Below are positions 24,028 through 29,921 of a stretch of DNA of 31,354 nt, piece after piece. The translations under genes and the position numbers were made by a program. The notes beneath the pieces were generated by a model. It was not told the DNA's origin, searched no databases, and saw nothing but the letters and a program-made list of their open reading frames with translations. Numbering within the stretch: position 1 is the stretch's first letter; every line of letters starts with the position of its first letter. This stretch comes from Panacagrimonas sp052386745 (lineage in GTDB: Bacteria > Pseudomonadota > Gammaproteobacteria > Nevskiales > Nevskiaceae): positions 1-31,354 of the forward strand of contig JBQTJW010000049.1 in the NCBI GenBank assembly GCA_052386745.1, written 5' to 3'.

Positions 24028-24201
24028 ATGGCAAAAGATGTTCGCAAACCAGATGTCCCCTCGTCAGCGGATGAGAAGAAGCCTGCCAAGCGCATCAACG
24101 TGGCAGTGCAGATGTTCATCTGGGCAGACCGCCTTTACCGTCTTGTCGATCTCGTCGAAAAGCACGGAAAAGAATGGTTGTCCACGCTGACTGACCTCTA
24201 A
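24028..24201 (+). CDS. Small retron-associated protein
   Basis: A 57-residue protein: a Lys/Asp-rich N-terminus, then a helical segment RINVAVQMFIWADRLYRLVD and LVEKHGKEWLSTLTDL. The frame opens earlier, but the ATG at 24028 has AAGGAG seven bases before it. I know of no named family. It lies between the RNA candidate and the XRE gene, the place where some retrons (type VI as I recall) have a small unknown frame. It could be part of the effector or of the ribonucleoprotein complex. Confidence 0.68.
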   Translation: MAKDVRKPDVPSSADEKKPAKRINVAVQMFIWADRLYRLVDLVEKHGKEWLSTLTDL

Positions 24202-24228
24202 GCATCTAAATCATGGAAGGAGGTTCAA

Positions 24229-24546
24229 GTGAGCACGTCTCCGTTATCGGAAGCACTGAGATTGCTTCGGTCATATCACGACGAAAGCCAGATCCGCCTG
24301 GCTTCTGACCTGGGGATCTCCAGATCTTACCTGTCAGAAATTGAAGGCGGCAAAAAGCAGCCAAGCCTCGATCTCCTGAGGGCTTATGCGGAGCATTTCG
24401 GCCTGCCGCTATCGGCCATTCTGCTGTTCTCTGAAACCGTTGAGTCCGGCCCGATTGCTGAGCGGGTCAGGAAAGCGTCGACAGCGACGGCCCTAAAGTT
24501 GCTCACGTGGGCTGAAGATCGACGGCGCGATAAAGCTGCGGCGTGA
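24229..24546 (+). CDS. XRE-HTH protein of the retron
   Basis: A 105-residue protein whose first 60 residues are a Cro/CI-type helix-turn-helix: ALRLLRSYHDESQIRLASDL and GISRSYLSEIEGGKKQPSLD, followed by LLRAYAEHFGLPLSAILLFS. The C-terminus is a short charged helix. It starts with GTG after a strong AAGGAGG and overlaps the RT start (GTGA), so the two are made together. HTH proteins accompany the retrons classified as type VI; here it may be the toxic effector, a regulator of the promoter at 23728-23756, or both. Confidence 0.82.
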   Translation: MSTSPLSEALRLLRSYHDESQIRLASDLGISRSYLSEIEGGKKQPSLDLLRAYAEHFGLPLSAILLFSETVESGPIAERVRKASTATALKLLTWAEDRRRDKAAA

Positions 24547-25535
24547 AGACGCAGAGAAACTCGTACGCGTTCTCAGCATCTCCGTTCTTCAGGCTCAGAA
24601 CAAAAGCGAAGCTAGCGGAGCTTCTTGGCGTTTCTCGCAGTGCACTACTGCAGACGGTCGCCTCTAAGGACGCTGCTGGCGTCTATCGCGAATGGGAAAC
24701 GCGGCCCAAGTATCCCAATAGCAGACACCCTGTCCTCAAACATAAGGCGCGCAGAATCCAGCAACCGACTGGTGACCTGCGTGAACTCCAAGACAGGCTC
24801 TGCGAGCTTCTTGCTCGAATTGACCTTCCGGACTACCTGCATTCAGCGCGCAAGGGGCGTTCATACAGATCCAACGCCATCGCTCACAAAGGGCCTGGAA
24901 GCGCCTTCAGAATCGACATCAAGAAGTTCTACGAGAGCGCCCAAGATCGGTACGTCCAGCGGTTTTTCCTGGACGTGATGCAATGCAGCCCTGACGTAGC
25001 TCATATCCTGACTGAGGTCGCTTGCTTTCGACGAAGACTGCCTACTGGTAGCCCTCTAAGTCCTCTGATCTCGTTCTTGGCTTACGCGCCCATGTTTAAT
25101 CGATTGAACGCGATAGCGACTTCGGTCGGCGCGAGGATGACCGTTTACGTCGATGACGTCGTTTTCTCTGGAATCAGTGTGTCAGGCGATTTGATCCCTC
25201 CTTGCATGGCCATTTTCCGAGAGTTCGAGCTCATTGGGCACAAAGTCGCCTTCTTCTCTGGCGCTGAGGAAAAAGTGATTACAGGCTTGGCTGTCACTGC
25301 TAGTGGCCTGGGGATCACGAACAAGCGACGAAGAAAAATCCGAGCGCTTATGGAAGAGCGCCAGAGAGCGACTGATCCTGCAGAGCGAAAGCTTTACAGC
25401 AACTCCTTGATCGGCCTTCTTCGGGAGAGCAGTTCCATAGAGCCATCGTTCTTGGCGTTAGCTAGGACGGTTGAGGATGCAGACCGGCAGTTACCTCAGC
25501 CCATAGGACAAGGCTCTCAGCCCTTGCAGGGCTAG
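24543..25535 (+). CDS. Retron-type reverse transcriptase
   Basis: A 330-residue reverse transcriptase of retron length. Motifs in order: NAIAH (111-115), the retron NAxxH; RIDIKKFYES with catalytic Asp125; LPTGSPLSP (167-175); YVDDVVFSG with the catalytic Asp pair 204-205; and VITGLAV (245-251), like the retron VTG motif. A basic C-terminal segment (NKRRRKIRALMEERQR) may bind the RNA stem. There is no maturase domain or intron structure, which argues against a group II intron. It starts by GTG within the HTH stop. It should make branched RNA-DNA from the upstream RNA. GC content is visibly lower than in the backbone, suggesting a separate origin. Confidence 0.92.
   Translation: MKTQRNSYAFSASPFFRLRTKAKLAELLGVSRSALLQTVASKDAAGVYREWETRPKYPNSRHPVLKHKARRIQQPTGDLRELQDRLCELLARIDLPDYLHSARKGRSYRSNAIAHKGPGSAFRIDIKKFYESAQDRYVQRFFLDVMQCSPDVAHILTEVACFRRRLPTGSPLSPLISFLAYAPMFNRLNAIATSVGARMTVYVDDVVFSGISVSGDLIPPCMAIFREFELIGHKVAFFSGAEEKVITGLAVTASGLGITNKRRRKIRALMEERQRATDPAERKLYSNSLIGLLRESSSIEPSFLALARTVEDADRQLPQPIGQGSQPLQG
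25519..25533 (+). terminator. Hairpin at the end of the reverse transcriptase gene
   Basis: A perfect six-pair stem with a three-base loop, AGCCCT-TGC-AGGGCT, ends at the RT stop codon. No T-run follows. It could reduce read-through from the retron into the methyltransferase or stabilise the upstream message. Confidence 0.4.
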
Positions 25536-25554
25536 CGATTGAATGCGACCATGC

Positions 25555-25567
25555 GGACTATGATACC
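25555..25567 (+). promoter_or_regulatory. C-box over the methyltransferase start (O_M)
   Basis: GGACTATGATACC matches both C-box sites in front of the controller gene (27504-27516 and 27519-27531) in at least 11 of 13 bases. It covers the ATG at 25560. In Esp1396I-type systems, as I remember, the controller protein represses the methyltransferase from a single site like this and the message is leaderless, which would fit. Confidence 0.78.
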
Positions 25568-26510
25568 CATTTTGACCACCCCTCTTGGGTCGCTTCATGA
25601 GTGCGATTGCGCGGCCTTCTTGGCTCAGGTGGATACGGAATCTGTCGACTTGGCCTTTGCAGATCCGCCGTTCAACCTTGGCAAGACCTACACGTCGCGC
25701 ATCAACGACGCGCTTGCAGAAAGCGAGTACCTATCGTGGTGCCAGCAATGGCTCACGGAGATGGTTCGTGTGCTGCGTCCGGGCGGTTCGTTGTTCCTCT
25801 GGAACCTTCCCAAGTGGAACATCCCGCTAGGATCATTCCTAGGGCAGAGCCTGACCTTCCGTCATTGGATCTCTGTCGACATCAAGTACTCGTTGCCCAT
25901 CACGAATAGGCTATATCCCTCGCACTATTCGTTGCTTTATTTCGTGAAAGGACCCAAGCCGGCGATTTTCCATCCTGATAGAACGCCTGTTCCTTGCTGT
26001 CGGCAGTGTGGTGGCGAGCTGAAAGACTACGGCGGCTACAAGGACAAAATGAACCCGAAGGGGGTAAATCTCTCCGATGTCTGGACGGATATCCCGCCCG
26101 TTAGGCATGCAAAGTACAAATACCGATCAGCAAACGCCCTGTCGCTGAAGCTTATGGATCGCATTATCTGCATGGCGAGCGATCCAGGTTCCGTCATTCT
26201 CGATCCTTTCGGAGGTTCTGGAACAACTTTCGTTGCTGCAGAGCTGCTCGGCAGAAAGTGGCTGGGATCAGAGCTCGACTGCTCGGCAATCCTTGACCGA
26301 TTTGCAGACCTGTCTGGGGATAGCGAGCACATCGCTCATATCGCAGCCAACAAGAACACCTTGTTTACCCAGGCTGACATCACGAAGCGCGCGAAAAGTG
26401 GCAGGCCGTTATCGAAAAACTACCGGATCGACCTCGGCTCGGGAGCTGAGGGAAACTGCGAATGCCCGCTGCCTTCTGACGTTGCGCAGAAAGAGATGTT
26501 CAGCATGTAG
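25560..26510 (+). CDS. Type II DNA methyltransferase, beta class
   Basis: A DNA methyltransferase of about 316 residues in beta order: the catalytic motif ADPPFNLGKTY comes first and the AdoMet-binding motif LDPFGGSGTTFVAAELLG is near the C-terminus. DPPF suggests N6-adenine methylation, with N4-cytosine less likely. Between them lies a target-recognition region with CCRQC, a possible metal-binding knuckle. Possible starts are TTG 25539, ATG 25551 and ATG 25560; the last is used here because the operator covers it. It should protect DNA from the endonuclease encoded convergently at 26536-27255. It begins only about 24 bases after the retron RT, so it may also be made by read-through from the retron. 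Confidence 0.88.
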   Translation: MIPILTTPLGSLHECDCAAFLAQVDTESVDLAFADPPFNLGKTYTSRINDALAESEYLSWCQQWLTEMVRVLRPGGSLFLWNLPKWNIPLGSFLGQSLTFRHWISVDIKYSLPITNRLYPSHYSLLYFVKGPKPAIFHPDRTPVPCCRQCGGELKDYGGYKDKMNPKGVNLSDVWTDIPPVRHAKYKYRSANALSLKLMDRIICMASDPGSVILDPFGGSGTTFVAAELLGRKWLGSELDCSAILDRFADLSGDSEHIAHIAANKNTLFTQADITKRAKSGRPLSKNYRIDLGSGAEGNCECPLPSDVAQKEMFSM

Positions 26511-26535
26511 CTGATTTCCACAGCGTCAGAGCCAG

Positions 26536-27255
26536 CTACTCTTTTGCTGTCCTGCCACGTTTCGCGTTCCCATCTTCGCCGCTCGGCAAGTATGGGATGT
26601 TCTCGTCGTCAGTGAGGTGGTCATGCTCAACAACCGTCACCGCCAGGAGTCCTCTGGGGACAGAAAGCTTAGACCGTTCCCACATTTCCAGATAAGGCGA
26701 TAACTCGCCGATGTTTCCGATCCGATCCGTCAGATGAACATAAAGCTGACGGCTGGGGACGATGAGGACTCCTGCTTCGACTATTCCTGCGGCAAGGGCA
26801 ATGCAAAGCTTGTTTAACGCTCGATGCGACGAGGAAATGTTTCCGGTTTCCCACTCGATCGCAACACGTTTCCCGGAATCGGTACTGATCACGAGGTCAA
26901 AGTCGCCGAACTCGGAGGTGACGGGTTCGCTATAAGCCTCGCGCGAAGGGTAGAGGGATAGTGCGGGTGCCACGCGCCCCTCGCCTAAGTTGACCTCGAC
27001 CTCAGCTTTCCAACCTTCGATAGCTATCAGGTGATTGATGAAGCTCTGCCGAAGGTAGCCAACCCCATTTCGAAGAGATTTCCACTTTTTACCCTCCTTG
27101 TATTTGAAAATCTTACGGAGGGTGAGGTCCTGAGATCCCGGAGGATGAACGATGCTGCCGATCGCGCGGACATAAGCCGCGTGAACGTCGGCCCATTCAC
27201 TGCCATCGACAACGCCCCCCTTGTCGAAAAGGATTAGGGTTCTAAGCCACTTCAT
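26536..27255 (-). CDS. Type II restriction endonuclease, BamHI/BglII-like PD-(D/E)XK
   Basis: A 239-residue protein with a candidate nuclease core SEFGDFDLVISTDSGKRVAI then EWETGNISSSHRALNK (about 114-149). Asp118/Asp120 and the Glu134-Trp-Glu136 pair copy the BamHI/BglII arrangement of an Asp about 16 residues before an ExE. The following helix and strand (LCIALAAGIVEAGVLIVPSR) are also like that family, in which a helix shields the dimer interface. Members recognise sites around GATC, but the target here cannot be read from sequence. Its start overlaps the controller stop (ATGA), so the two are co-transcribed, facing the methyltransferase tail-to-tail with 25 bases between. Confidence 0.75.
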   Translation of the reverse strand: MKWLRTLILFDKGGVVDGSEWADVHAAYVRAIGSIVHPPGSQDLTLRKIFKYKEGKKWKSLRNGVGYLRQSFINHLIAIEGWKAEVEVNLGEGRVAPALSLYPSREAYSEPVTSEFGDFDLVISTDSGKRVAIEWETGNISSSHRALNKLCIALAAGIVEAGVLIVPSRQLYVHLTDRIGNIGELSPYLEMWERSKLSVPRGLLAVTVVEHDHLTDDENIPYLPSGEDGNAKRGRTAKE

Positions 27256-27482
27256 TTACTAGGCCCCGGCATACCTGCTGCCAGCTCGCCTAGGTCCAGC
27301 TTCATTGCTGCACACAAACGGCATAGCACCAAGAACGTGACGTTCCGTTCCCCACGTTCCACGCCCCCCACGTAGGAGCGATCAAGGCTTGCCAAGTCGG
27401 CCAACGCCTCCTGGGTTAGCCCCAGGTTTTCCCGGCACGCACGGAGTCGCTGGCCAAGCTTGAGTAAGTAAGGATCGGTCAC
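27252..27482 (-). CDS. Controller (C) protein of the restriction-modification system
   Basis: A 76-residue single-domain XRE protein: LGQRLRACRENLGLTQEALA, DLASLDRSYVGGVERGERNV then TFLVLCRLCAAMKLDLGELA, the size and sequence style of C proteins that time restriction after methylation. It starts with GTG at 27482 with no strong ribosome site. The endonuclease gene overlaps its stop. The C-box pair at 27504-27531 lies just upstream, so it should first activate and then limit its own operon, and act at the single box at 25555-25567 over the methyltransferase gene. Confidence 0.88.
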   Translation of the reverse strand: MTDPYLLKLGQRLRACRENLGLTQEALADLASLDRSYVGGVERGERNVTFLVLCRLCAAMKLDLGELAAGMPGPSK

Positions 27483-27503
27483 TCAAGAAGCGTGACCTCG
27501 TGC

Positions 27504-27531
27504 GGACTATGAGTCCACGGACTTTGATACC
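27504..27531 (-). promoter_or_regulatory. C-box operator pair upstream of the controller gene
   Basis: Site one is a perfect dyad GGACTATGAGTCC (27504-27516); site two is GGACTTTGATACC (27519-27531). Reading the minus strand, the junction is AGTC-CGTG-GACT, the classical C-box centre as I remember it from systems such as PvuII and AhdI. Two adjacent sites permit activation by one dimer and repression by two. Confidence 0.85.
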
Positions 27532-27627
27532 CGGAGGCGGCCGCCTTGTTCCTCGGAGGCCAGCTTTTTCACCTCAAGTTGAAGCTACTGCATTGCAAGG
27601 CAGGAAGATTTTTTGTGATCTTTTAAT

Positions 27628-27651
27628 CAATGATAACGTCCTTTATCATTG
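27628..27651. promoter_or_regulatory. AT-rich perfect palindrome upstream of the nuclease-like gene
   Basis: CAATGATAA (27628-27636) and TTATCATTG (27643-27651) are perfectly complementary around a six-base spacer, in an AT-rich leader 29 bases before the ATG at 27680. A repressor site or a hairpin in the leader RNA would both fit. The gap 27483-27679 holds nothing else but the C-boxes. Confidence 0.5.
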
Positions 27652-27679
27652 TCAAAAGCGACCACCAAGGGCAGGGCAC

Positions 27680-28180
27680 ATGAGCGACAAGCACAGCCGG
27701 CATTCGACCCTCCGGGAACGCATCGTCGAGCACCGGTTCGTGGCCGAAGCCCTACAGCACCTCTGGAAGCGCGACATCTTCGATGTCGAGGTGCTGCGCC
27801 CGGAGTTCGATGGCCACGGCTACGACCTAGTGATGACCCGAGGCGACATCGTCCGGCACATCCAGCTCAAGACCGGGAAAGACAAACGGCCCGACAACGT
27901 CCAGGCCGGCATTTCGCTGGTCACCCGGCCGAGCGGCTGTCTGATCTGGATCGAAATCGACGACCACCTGAATCTGAAGCGCTATTTCTGGTTCGGTGGC
28001 CGTCCCGGAGAGCCTCTGCCTTCATTCGATGAGTTCGGCGTCGCACGACGGCCGACCCGCAACAAGCAAGGTGAACGGCCCGAGCGCGCTGCGCATCGGA
28101 TCATCCCGAAGACCGCCTTTGAGGAAGCGACGGGTCTCGACGATGTTCTGACCCGCCTGTTCGGGAAGCTGTCGCCATGA
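27680..28180 (+). CDS. PD-(D/E)XK nuclease-like protein coupled to the recombinase
   Basis: A 166-residue protein with a nuclease-like core: FDGHGYDLVMTRGDIVRHIQ then LKTG, in which GYD and Q-L-K stand for the catalytic Asp and QxK of the PD-(D/E)XK fold (about residues 48-67). Afterwards comes a beta-hairpin-like VTRPSGCLIWIEIDDHLNL. The frame is open back to 27500, but the ATG at 27680 follows an AGGGCAGGG segment and gives a compact protein. It ends inside the integrase start (ATGA), so the two proteins probably act together, perhaps in recombination or defence. The family is not certain. Confidence 0.68.
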   Translation: MSDKHSRHSTLRERIVEHRFVAEALQHLWKRDIFDVEVLRPEFDGHGYDLVMTRGDIVRHIQLKTGKDKRPDNVQAGISLVTRPSGCLIWIEIDDHLNLKRYFWFGGRPGEPLPSFDEFGVARRPTRNKQGERPERAAHRIIPKTAFEEATGLDDVLTRLFGKLSP

Positions 28181-29160
28181 ACGAATTGCTGATCGCCGGC
28201 GGCGCCACATCGCTGCCTGTTTCGGTCATGGGGCTGTCGGTCCCGGGGCTATTCGCCGGCCAGACCGAACGCCAGGCCATCCGGGTCGCCGAGTTCTTTG
28301 CCGCCCAGATCCGCAACCCGAATACCCGGCGGGCCTACCTGCGCGCGGTCACCGACTTCTCGACCTTCTGCGAAACCCACGGCCTGGCAGTGCTAGACCA
28401 GGTGCAGCCGCTGCACGTCGCCGCCTGGGTCGAGATCCAGCTCAAGGCCTACAGCAAGCCGACCGTGAAGCAGCAGCTCGCCGCGGTGCGGATGCTGTTC
28501 GATTGGCTGGTGGTCGGCCAGGTCGTGCCCGCCAATCCAGCCAGCTCCGTGCGCGGCCCCAAGCACTCGGTAAAGCGTGGCAAGACGCCGGTGCTCGATG
28601 CCGAAAGCACCCGCCAGCTGCTCGACTCGATCGAGCGCGACACCGACATCGGCCGGCGCGACAGGGCGCTGATCGGCACGATGACCTACTCGTTCGCCCG
28701 GATCGGCGCGGTCGTGCAGATGAAGGTCGACGACTACTTCTACCAGGGGCATCGGGCTTGGGTGAGACTGCACGAGAAGGGTGGCAAGGAACACGAGATG
28801 CCCGTCCACCATGCTCTGCAGGACCTGCTGGAGGACTATCTGACGCAGGCCTGGCTCAAGGGTACGAGCGCCCCGCTCTTCCAATCCATCGCCGGCCGAT
28901 CGGGGAAGCTGACCGGCAACGCAATGAGCCAATCCGACGCCTGGAACATGCTGCAGCGCCGAGCGCTCGCCGCAGGCCTGCGCACAAAGATTACGAACCA
29001 CACCTTCAGGGCGACCGGTATCACCGAATACCTGCTGGCCGGCGGCAAGGTCGAGATCGCGCAGCGCATGGCGAATCACGAGTCGAGCCGGACCACTGGC
29101 CTCTACGACCGGAGACCCGATCTGATCGCGCTCGATGAGATCGAGCGAATCAGGATCTAG
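28177..29160 (+). CDS. Tyrosine recombinase (site-specific integrase)
   Basis: A 327-residue phage-integrase-family recombinase. The N-terminal core-binding domain includes NPNTRRAYLRAVTDFSTFCE (about 48-67). The catalytic set is visible: Arg in TYSFARIGAVVQM, Lys in HEKGGKEHEMP, HTFRATG (His and Arg), His in ANHESS, and the nucleophile Tyr in TTGLYDRR. All needed residues are present, so it should be active. It is coupled to the nuclease-like gene. It may resolve plasmid multimers or have integrated an accessory block; no attachment site is evident by eye. Confidence 0.93.
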   Translation: MNELLIAGGATSLPVSVMGLSVPGLFAGQTERQAIRVAEFFAAQIRNPNTRRAYLRAVTDFSTFCETHGLAVLDQVQPLHVAAWVEIQLKAYSKPTVKQQLAAVRMLFDWLVVGQVVPANPASSVRGPKHSVKRGKTPVLDAESTRQLLDSIERDTDIGRRDRALIGTMTYSFARIGAVVQMKVDDYFYQGHRAWVRLHEKGGKEHEMPVHHALQDLLEDYLTQAWLKGTSAPLFQSIAGRSGKLTGNAMSQSDAWNMLQRRALAAGLRTKITNHTFRATGITEYLLAGGKVEIAQRMANHESSRTTGLYDRRPDLIALDEIERIRI

Positions 29161-29268
29161 CTGCGCGTCAGGCTGGGCAGTTACCCGGACGATGATGCCG
29201 AACGATGCCCTTCTGCCGCGCATTCAAGCGCTCCCAGGCTGATTCAATAGCTGTGGGCCTCCTGAAGG

Positions 29269-29640
29269 TCACTTCTTGCCGCTGATCGCCAAACCCAACA
29301 GGATTCCCAGAAGCGCAGCGCCGACAAGCGGCGTCCAATCATCCTTCGCTTCCTGCAGAGAGCGAACGACGTTGTATCCAGCGCGTGCAAGCTGGCGAGC
29401 GAAATCGTCCGCCTCGGCGGTCAGCTGGTGCGGCGTGGTTTTCAGAGCGTGAGCAACAACGGCGAGCTGGTCGATGCTGAAAGCCGACTGCCCTGTTTCC
29501 AAGCGCGACAAGCTGGCGGGCGCGATACCCAAGTAATCCGCCAACTGTTTCTGGCTGATGTTCTGCATGGTGCGGTGGCGCACCACGATCTGCCCCACCA
29601 GGGCGCGATACGAAACGAATTGAGCGGCGCTTCTTGACAT
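29269..29640 (-). CDS. XRE regulator with a C-terminal membrane anchor
   Basis: A 123-residue protein: an XRE helix-turn-helix (RTMQNISQKQLADYLGIAPA, SLSRLETGQSAFSIDQLAVV), a linker, then a single hydrophobic helix LVGAALLGILLGLAISGKK at the very C-terminus. The combination would tether a DNA-binding domain to the inner membrane. The start at 29640 (MSRSAAQF) is favoured over the longer frame. It diverges from the small membrane protein at 29701 across a palindrome at 29667-29681. The tail resembles the neighbour's helix, so the two may interact in the membrane. Confidence 0.78.
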   Translation of the reverse strand: MSRSAAQFVSYRALVGQIVVRHRTMQNISQKQLADYLGIAPASLSRLETGQSAFSIDQLAVVAHALKTTPHQLTAEADDFARQLARAGYNVVRSLQEAKDDWTPLVGAALLGILLGLAISGKK

Positions 29641-29666
29641 CCAGCCCTCGATGGTCAAGTATTTAA

Positions 29667-29681
29667 TTACGTTTAACGTAA
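29667..29681. promoter_or_regulatory. Palindromic operator between divergent genes
   Basis: TTACGTT-T-AACGTAA is a perfect seven-base inverted repeat, flanked further out by AAGT and ACTT. It lies midway between the XRE-membrane gene and the small gene at 29701, and is the natural autoregulatory site for the XRE protein. Confidence 0.7.
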
Positions 29682-29700
29682 CTACTTCCAGGACTATAGC

Positions 29701-29868
29701 ATGCGCAATTCCATTCAGTCATTCCCGGTCACCACGTTCACGCCGGCTACTCGCGTCGGCATTGCGCTGGCCCTGCAGCAGATCTCTCTCATGCCGTCGC
29801 GCCAGCGCAATACCGTCCTTGGTGTCGGGTTCGTCGCGCTGGGACTGGTCCTGCTCAGCAAAGGCTAA
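29701..29868 (+). CDS. Small membrane protein (55 residues)
   Basis: A short frame starting ATG 29701 and ending TAA at 29866-29868: MRNSIQSFPVTTFTPATR, a central LALQQISLMPSRQRN, and a hydrophobic end TVLGVGFVALGLVLLSKG forming one membrane helix. An AGGA lies about nine bases upstream. The end LVLLSKG resembles the ILLGLAISGKK end of the divergent XRE protein, so the pair may share a membrane helix type. I recognise no family. A toxin-like small membrane peptide controlled by the XRE protein is one reading; it is not demonstrated. Confidence 0.6.
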   Translation: MRNSIQSFPVTTFTPATRVGIALALQQISLMPSRQRNTVLGVGFVALGLVLLSKG

Positions 29869-29921
29869 CAGCCGAACAGACCTGGATCAGGCCTGCTCGG
29901 CTGCGAAGGCCTTCCCCTTCG

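Noticed and set aside
23763..25535. Group II intron with its encoded reverse transcriptase
   Set aside because: The RT has only 330 residues without maturase or endonuclease domains, shows NAxxH and VTG-like retron motifs, and is preceded by two small genes; no domain V-like end was noticed.
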